This document shows, one piece after another, positions 6,665 to 10,707 of a stretch of 10,707 bases of DNA. Location: contig JASLJO010000241.1 in NCBI GenBank assembly GCA_030152505.1, positions 1 through 10,707 of the forward strand, in the 5' to 3' direction. Position numbers and translations under genes: made by a program. The notes below the pieces were generated by a model. The model ran no database searches. It was not told the origin of the DNA and worked only from the letters and a program-made list of their open reading frames with translations. Source of the stretch: Solirubrobacterales bacterium (GTDB taxonomy: Bacteria; Actinomycetota; Thermoleophilia; Solirubrobacterales; 70-9). Numbering within the stretch: position 1 is the first letter of the stretch; each line of letters begins with the position of its first letter.

Positions 6665-6717
6665 CCTGAATCCTATCGTCTTCGATGTTCTTTGTCTAAC
6701 AGACGATGGAATTCAGG
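6665..6717. repeat. Imperfect 17-bp inverted repeat spanning the polX stop codon
   Basis: The arm CCTGAATCCTATCGTCT (6665-6681) and the arm AGACGATGGAATTCAGG (6701-6717) pair over 17 positions. In the polX transcript this gives 15 Watson-Crick pairs, one G-U and one C-A mismatch around a 19-nt loop. The element is noticeably more AT-rich than its surroundings. It includes the polX TGA (6715-6713) and also contains the -35 (in the loop) and -10 (in the left arm) of the putative small RNA promoter. It may protect the 3' end of polX mRNA; there is no U-run after it. Confidence 0.6.
6670..6698 (-). promoter_or_regulatory. Sigma-70-like promoter for the putative small RNA
   Basis: TAGACA (6698-6693; five of six match TTGACA), a 17-bp spacer and TAGGAT (6675-6670) face away from polX into the intergenic region. 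A start at 6663 places a stable hairpin at the very 5' end of the RNA. This is the best -35/-10 pair seen in the window. Confidence 0.5.
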
Positions 6718-8434
6718 AGATCAACGCCTTGAACTCCCGCCAGCCGCGCGTGTTTGCCACGTCGTCGGCGGTCAACCAGGCGCGGCGGGCGGTCGCCACG
6801 GCGTAGGCCATGTTGTCGAGGGTGTCGACGCCGTGGGCGTCGGTGTTGAGGACGATGGTGACTCCGGCCTCCTTGGCCAGGCGGGCGTGGTGCTCGGAGA
6901 GGTCGCGGCGGTTGGGGTTGCCGTTGATCTCCAGCAGCGTCCCGGTCCGCGCCGCCGCCTCGACCACCGCCTCGACGTCGATCCCGTATGGCTCGCGGCG
7001 GCCGATCAGGCGGCCGGTGAGGTGACCGATGCAGTCGACGTGCGGGTTCTCGATCGCGGTCAGCACCCGCTCGGTCATCGCCGCGGGTGAGATGGAGAAA
7101 GAGGTGTGGACGCTGGCGACGACCCAGTCGAGCGATCCGACCAGGTCGTCGGGGTAGTCGAGCTCACCGTCGAGCCCGATGTTGACCTCCGAGCCGGCGA
7201 GCAGGTGGAAGCCTCGCTTTCCCCTGTTCCACTCGCGCACCTCCTCGATCCGCCGCCAGAGGCGCTCAGCGGTGACGTGGTCGCCGAAGCCATGGCTGGC
7301 CGAGTGGTCGGTGATCGCCATGTAGCCATAGCCGCGCCCGCGTCCCGCCGCCGCCATCTCCTCCAGCGTGTTGCGCCCGTCGGAGAGGGTCGTGTGGGAA
7401 TGGAGGTCGCCGCGAACGTCGTCGAGCGAGACGAGGTCCGGCAGCGTCCCCTCGCGCGCCGCCTTCAGCTCGCCGCGGCCCTCGCGCAGCTCCGGCTCGA
7501 CGTAGGCGTAGCCGAGCCGCTCGTAGACCTCGGCCTCGCCTTCACAGAGGGTGACCTCGCCACTCTCGCTGTCGGTGATCCCGTGCTCGGAGACCGAGAG
7601 ACCGTGCGCCACCGCCTCTTCGCGCAGCTGCACGTTGTGCGCCGCCGAGCCGGTGAAGTGCTGCAGCAGGTTGCCGAACGCCTCTGGCGGGACGATCCGC
7701 AGATCGACCGAGATGCCGTTGTGGGTCTGCGCCCGCACACCGTTCGGCCCCGGCTTGCCGGCGGCGGCGATCAGCTCGTGGCCGGCGAGGAACTCGGACA
7801 GCGCGCTGGGCTCCTCGGCCGTGGCGATCAGGTCGATGTCCTTGCAGGTCTCGGCCCAGCGCCGCGCCGACCCGGCCACCTCTACCCGGTGCGCCGCCGA
7901 GTGTGCGCGCAAGGACGTGGCCAGCTCCTCGGCGATCGGCCGCACCGCCGAGAGCAGCACCCGGCCCGGGCCCTCGCCCGGCTCACCGAGCCGCTCGAGC
8001 GCCGCCAGCACGTTCTCCTCGGCCTTCGGTCCGAGGCCCTTCACCTCGCGCACCCTTTCCGCCTCCGCCGCGACCTTCAGGTCGTCGAGCGAGGTGATGT
8101 CGAGCTCCTCGAAGAGCAGCCGGGCGGTCTTCGCCCCCACCCCGGGCACGCGCGTCACCTCGATCAGGGACGGCGGGAACTTCGCCTTCAGCTTCGCCGC
8201 CGCCGGGATCTCACCCGTCTCCAGCAGCGCGTCGATCTTTTCCGCCAGCGTCTTGCCGACCCCGGGAATCTCCGTGGCGCGGCCCTGCGCGGACAGCTCG
8301 GCCACGGAAACCGGGCTTTCCCGGATCGCCTTGGCGGCGGCCGAATACGCCAGCACCCGGTATTTGACCGCCCCGTCGAGCTCGTACAGCACGCCCAGCT
8401 CTTCGAGGGCGGCGGCGATCTCCGCGTTCGTCAT
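6713..8434 (-). CDS. polX: DNA polymerase/3'-5' exonuclease PolX (family X polymerase with PHP domain)
   Basis: The 573-aa protein has the usual length and layout of bacterial PolX, a gap-filling repair polymerase with Mn2+-dependent 3'-5' exonuclease and AP-endonuclease activity. An N-terminal 8-kDa-like domain carries two helix-hairpin-helix motifs (PGVGKTLAEKI and PGVGAKTARLL). The palm domain has GSARR, then DID (Asp199, Asp201), and Asp244 in VDLRIV as the third catalytic carboxylate. The C-terminal PHP domain begins near residue 343 with DLHSHT (His345, His347). It continues with TDHS, GSEVNI, SVHTS, IGHLTG and NTDAH, so all nine-ligand-type positions appear kept. Two starts are possible. 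The ATG at 8446 overlaps TATGTT (8447-8442), which lies 7 nt before the second ATG at 8434. That leaderless arrangement favours 8434, giving MTNAEIAAALEEL. The gene is divergent from thioredoxin. An inverted repeat spans its stop codon. Confidence 0.93.
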   Translation of the reverse strand: MTNAEIAAALEELGVLYELDGAVKYRVLAYSAAAKAIRESPVSVAELSAQGRATEIPGVGKTLAEKIDALLETGEIPAAAKLKAKFPPSLIEVTRVPGVGAKTARLLFEELDITSLDDLKVAAEAERVREVKGLGPKAEENVLAALERLGEPGEGPGRVLLSAVRPIAEELATSLRAHSAAHRVEVAGSARRWAETCKDIDLIATAEEPSALSEFLAGHELIAAAGKPGPNGVRAQTHNGISVDLRIVPPEAFGNLLQHFTGSAAHNVQLREEAVAHGLSVSEHGITDSESGEVTLCEGEAEVYERLGYAYVEPELREGRGELKAAREGTLPDLVSLDDVRGDLHSHTTLSDGRNTLEEMAAAGRGRGYGYMAITDHSASHGFGDHVTAERLWRRIEEVREWNRGKRGFHLLAGSEVNIGLDGELDYPDDLVGSLDWVVASVHTSFSISPAAMTERVLTAIENPHVDCIGHLTGRLIGRREPYGIDVEAVVEAAARTGTLLEINGNPNRRDLSEHHARLAKEAGVTIVLNTDAHGVDTLDNMAYAVATARRAWLTADDVANTRGWREFKALIS

Positions 8435-8447
8435 ACTCGGCAACATA
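8435..8447 (-). promoter_or_regulatory. Leaderless -10 box of polX
   Basis: TATGTT (8447-8442) followed by 7 nt and ATG (8434-8432). It decides between two in-frame ATG codons, because the upstream ATG lies inside the box. No convincing -35 hexamer is seen upstream. Confidence 0.45.
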
Positions 8448-8476
8448 GGGACACCGAATTCGGCGCGCAGCGGGGG

Positions 8477-8510
8477 TTGACAGCCGTCGCTATACTTTCT
8501 GAAGTATTGG
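8477..8510 (+). promoter_or_regulatory. Thioredoxin promoter region with palindrome on the -10
   Basis: TTGACA (8477-8482) and TATACT (8491-8496) are both perfect or near-perfect hexamers but lie only 8 bp apart, so they cannot form an ordinary promoter together. A perfect 6-bp inverted repeat, ATACTT-TCTG-AAGTAT (8492-8507), covers the -10 and the expected start near 8503. This is the position expected of a repressor operator. A conventional 17-bp spacing from TTGACA would use TGAAGT (8500-8505), a weak -10. Confidence 0.45.
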
Positions 8511-8529
8511 ACGCTGAACCTCGACCTTT

Positions 8530-8534
8530 GGGAG
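8530..8534 (+). promoter_or_regulatory. Thioredoxin ribosome binding site
   Basis: GGGAG lies 10 nt before the GTG at 8545. It gives thioredoxin a leadered start, in contrast with the leaderless-looking starts of other genes here. Confidence 0.5.
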
Positions 8535-8544
8535 ACCGATACCA

Positions 8545-8871
8545 GTGACCGGCAAGCTCACCGACGTGACCGACGGCAACTTCAAAGCCGACGTCCTCGA
8601 GGCCGACGGCCCCGTGCTCGTCGACTTCTGGGCCCCCTGGTGCGGTCCCTGCCGTGTCGTCCACCCGGTGCTCGAGGAGATCGACGCCGAGCGCGACGAT
8701 CTGAAGATCGTCAGCCTCAACGTCGACGAGAACCAGCAGACCGCCGCCCAGTACGAAGTCCTCTCGATCCCGACCCTGCTCCTCTTCAAGGACGGCGCGA
8801 TCGCCAAGAAAGTGGTCGGGGCGATGCCGAAGCGGCGCCTCGAGGCCGAGCTCGAGCCGGCCCTCGCCTAA
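8545..8871 (+). CDS. trxA: Thioredoxin
   Basis: A classical 108-aa thioredoxin that reduces protein disulfides in the cytosol, recharged by thioredoxin reductase. The active site reads FWAPWCGPC, with Cys33 and Cys36. The cis-proline is Pro76 in SIPT, followed by LLLFKDG, and a buried Asp27 sits before the active site as in the E. coli protein. There is no signal peptide or membrane anchor. The start is GTG with GGGAG upstream, and length and N-terminal alignment fit the family exactly. The promoter region carries TTGACA and TATACT hexamers and a palindrome, so the gene may be under redox or stress control; this is inferred. The gene downstream starts 14 bp after the stop and is probably co-transcribed. 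No thioredoxin reductase gene is in the window. Confidence 0.95.
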   Translation: MTGKLTDVTDGNFKADVLEADGPVLVDFWAPWCGPCRVVHPVLEEIDAERDDLKIVSLNVDENQQTAAQYEVLSIPTLLLFKDGAIAKKVVGAMPKRRLEAELEPALA

Positions 8872-8885
8872 CGAACGCTTTGCCG

Positions 8886-9062
8886 ATGCCCTTCGTCCAC
8901 GTCCATTGGTTCGAGGGCCGCAGCGACGAGCAGAAGGCTGAGATCGCCAAGCGGATCGAAGCGGCGCTGGTCGAGGTGGCCGGCGCCGCCCCCGAGCACT
9001 GCTGGGTCAAGTTCTCCGACTCGCCGAAGACCGACTTCATCATCGGCGAGCCCGAGGAGTAG
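8886..9062 (+). CDS. Small 4-oxalocrotonate tautomerase-family protein
   Basis: The 58-aa product begins MPFVHVHWFEGRSDEQK, which matches the N-terminus of 4-oxalocrotonate tautomerases. After Met removal Pro1 is the catalytic base. Numbered from that proline, Arg11 in EGRSDEQK is kept, while the position of Arg39 in the Pseudomonas enzyme is Trp (CWVKF). The C-terminal segment DFIIGEPEE corresponds to the FGIGGE region, and the protein ends there, a few residues shorter than 62-residue 4-OT. It is expected to form hexamers in the cytosol. The natural substrate is unknown; many members of this family are not in aromatic degradation pathways. The ATG is 14 bp after the thioredoxin stop with no evident Shine-Dalgarno, so translation may depend on coupling. 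It converges on the acyltransferase gene with 11 bp between stops. Confidence 0.85.
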   Translation: MPFVHVHWFEGRSDEQKAEIAKRIEAALVEVAGAAPEHCWVKFSDSPKTDFIIGEPEE

Positions 9063-9073
9063 GCGAGCCCGAG

Positions 9074-10707
9074 CTAAGCCGGCGGTCCCACACCGGCCTT
9101 TCGCAGACCCTGTTCGATGTTGGGGGCGAGGGTGCGGGCATAGGTCGCCGTGAGGTGGCTTTTGTCGCGGTAGACGAGGGCGTTGCCGATCACCGCGCGG
9201 CAGAGGTCGTCGGGGCAGATCTCGGGGGTGACGTCGATCAGGTGTGCGCCGGGTGCCGCTTTGGCGGCGCGGGCGTCGAATTCCGTGTCCCTATCCCGAA
9301 CCCAGGGGAAGGCGCAGGATTCGAGGTGCTTGAGCTTTTCTGAGACACAGCTGGGAACATCGCTGGTCGAGACCGGAGTGTCCTTGATCACCACCGTTCG
9401 CAGGCCTGCCCGGTGGATCCGCGTCAGGGTCGCGACGTATCCCGCTTCCATCTCAGCGGCGCCCGCGGCGCCGCTGAGTTCCTCGCCGTCCCTTCCGTAG
9501 GGGGTGTAGACGGTGTCCCCGCTCATCACCACGACGGTGGAAGGGACGCCCATTTCGATCCGCTTCAGCTCCTTTTCCCGCCAGGCGTCGCATTGCGAGT
9601 ACTCGCGCGCCGCGATCATGCTGCGAATCCGCACTTCGCCCGGGGTGCATTCGGCCTTGGTCAGGACGATCAGGCGCCAGTGATGCGTATCCGCCAGCTC
9701 TTCGAGGGCGGGCGAGTACTGCAGCGCGTGCGAGTCCCCGAAGAGGATCAGCGTGCGTTTGCCCTGCGGATCGCCGTAGAGGCAACGATTCGAGTTGGTC
9801 CCGTCAATTCCCACCAGGCAGCCCTCGTAGTACATGCGGGAGCGGTCGGCGTTTGCCCGCAGAGGGTTCGGTCGAACGGCGGTGGCGTGCTGCTGGGGGC
9901 GGGGCTGACTGCTCAGCGCGGCGGCGCCCCCCACGCTGGAGAGAGGCGCCGTGCGCAGGGTTGGCTGCAGGTCGGTGAGCAGAACGCCGGCGGAGACCCC
10001 GATCGCCATGCAGCCGAGCCCGATGGCAAGGGCTCGGTTGGGGCGCAGGGCGAGCACCTTGGAGAGACGGACCGGATCCTCGATCCAGCGGTGGGTGGCG
10101 GCGGTAGGAATCCAGGAGGCGGCGACGACGGCGATGCCGGCGGCGACGGACAGTGGGCCCCAGATGACGGCGGCGAAGATCAGCGCCGGCCAGTGCCAGA
10201 GGTACCAGGAATAGGAGATGCGCCCGACGTAGCGGACCGGCGGCAGCGAGAGCAGGCCGGCCGGAGCGCCCTTCGCCCGGGCGTGGATGGAGGAGCCGGC
10301 GAGAATCACGCAGGCGGTCCCGACGGTCGGCAGGAGGGCCGCGACTCCCGGGAACGGAGTGCTCGCCTCGAAGGCGAAGGCCGAGTAGACGATCGCTCCC
10401 AGCCCACCCCAGCCGATCGCCGCCGCCACCGCTCGCGGGATGCGCACCGCCCCGATCAACGCCAGCACCGCGCCAAGGGCCAGCTCCCAGGATCGCCCGA
10501 AGGTCGAGAAGTAGGCGGCGGCGGGCTGCTGGTCGGTGAGGTGGACACCGAGCGCGAGCGAGCCCAAGCCGACGATCGCCAGGGTCACCCAGATTGCCGG
10601 ACGGACGGAGCCGCCGCGCCGCCGCCAGAGCCAGGTGACCGCCAGCAGCAGGGTGGGCCAGACGACGTAGAACTGCTCCTCGATCGCCAGCGACCAGAGG
10701 TGCAGCA
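9074..10707 (-). CDS. OafA/YrhL-like acyltransferase with C-terminal SGNH domain, 5' end outside the window
   Basis: The gene enters from the right edge; about 543 codons are visible. The visible part opens with LHLWSLAIEEQFYVVWP (near 10655-10705), the hallmark motif of acyltransferase-3 membrane proteins that move acetyl or other acyl groups onto exported glycans such as lipopolysaccharide, peptidoglycan or capsule sugars. About six further hydrophobic helices follow, to near 9960. The C-terminal part is an extracytoplasmic SGNH-hydrolase-like domain with GDSH (nucleophile Ser at 9733-9731), a MSGD segment in the block III region and DKSHLT near the end (about 9155-9166), so the Ser-Asp-His set is present. 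It contains many cysteines, consistent with disulfides outside the membrane. A GTG at 10588 is internal, not the true start. The acceptor sugar is unknown and no glycan biosynthesis genes are visible nearby. Confidence 0.9.
   Translation of the reverse strand, partial: LHLWSLAIEEQFYVVWPTLLLAVTWLWRRRGGSVRPAIWVTLAIVGLGSLALGVHLTDQQPAAAYFSTFGRSWELALGAVLALIGAVRIPRAVAAAIGWGGLGAIVYSAFAFEASTPFPGVAALLPTVGTACVILAGSSIHARAKGAPAGLLSLPPVRYVGRISYSWYLWHWPALIFAAVIWGPLSVAAGIAVVAASWIPTAATHRWIEDPVRLSKVLALRPNRALAIGLGCMAIGVSAGVLLTDLQPTLRTAPLSSVGGAAALSSQPRPQQHATAVRPNPLRANADRSRMYYEGCLVGIDGTNSNRCLYGDPQGKRTLILFGDSHALQYSPALEELADTHHWRLIVLTKAECTPGEVRIRSMIAAREYSQCDAWREKELKRIEMGVPSTVVVMSGDTVYTPYGRDGEELSGAAGAAEMEAGYVATLTRIHRAGLRTVVIKDTPVSTSDVPSCVSEKLKHLESCAFPWVRDRDTEFDARAAKAAPGAHLIDVTPEICPDDLCRAVIGNALVYRDKSHLTATYARTLAPNIEQGLRKAGVGPPA

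Noticed and set aside
8477..8496. TTGACA and TATACT as one ordinary sigma-70 promoter
   Set aside because: The 8-bp spacer is far too short for a 16-18 bp requirement.
7106..8548. Long plus-strand open frame (480 codons) opposite polX
   Set aside because: It is the antisense shadow of a complete, motif-verified PolX; its Arg/Leu/Ala-heavy product shows no domain.
1..10707. CRISPR arrays, insertion sequences, prophage or toxin-antitoxin genes
   Set aside because: No spaced direct repeats, transposase or integrase motifs, or small paired toxin-like genes were seen; the Cas4-like domain belongs to the helicase fusion.

Overview
The window is high-GC DNA with long, tightly packed genes. Several genes lack Shine-Dalgarno sequences but have a TAnnnT box 6-7 nt before the start codon. 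The mix of genes suggests a deep-branching actinobacterium. My best guess is Thermoleophilia (Solirubrobacterales/Gaiellales-like): a Cas4-type helicase-nuclease, a PAC2 protein, PHP-domain PolX, half-size TauE proteins and OtsB. The lineage is inferred from protein style only. No mobile element, CRISPR array, rRNA or tRNA was found.

Layout: an inositol-monophosphatase-family gene runs off the left edge on the minus strand (1-613). It is divergent from a 944-codon UvrD-like helicase/RecB-type nuclease fusion (667-3501, plus). That gene converges on a PAC2-family gene (3509-4384, minus). Next comes a minus-strand pair of half-size TauE/SafE permease genes (4800-5165, then 4415-4786). Their promoter region lies back to back with that of a trehalose-phosphatase gene (5184-6005, plus), with 18 bp between the two start codons. 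An unknown membrane protein gene (6016-6531, plus) follows otsB. PolX lies on the minus strand (6713-8434). The 181-nt gap between these convergent genes holds what looks like a separate minus-strand small-RNA gene. Divergent from polX are thioredoxin (8545-8871, plus) and a 58-aa tautomerase-like protein (8886-9062, plus). An OafA-like acyltransferase with an SGNH domain (9074-10707, minus) runs off the right edge.

The genes do not form one pathway. They are housekeeping and stress functions: DNA repair (helicase-nuclease, PolX), redox (thioredoxin), trehalose synthesis (OtsB), anion/sulfur transport (TauE halves) and envelope acylation.

Three observations stand out. (1) The helicase part of the 944-aa protein keeps Walker A but has lost or degraded motifs III to VI, while the Fe-S nuclease domain looks intact, which recalls AddB. 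(2) A candidate structured RNA of about 128 nt has its own promoter and a UUCG-loop terminator. (3) Leaderless-type promoters recur at gene starts and in several cases decide which start codon to choose.
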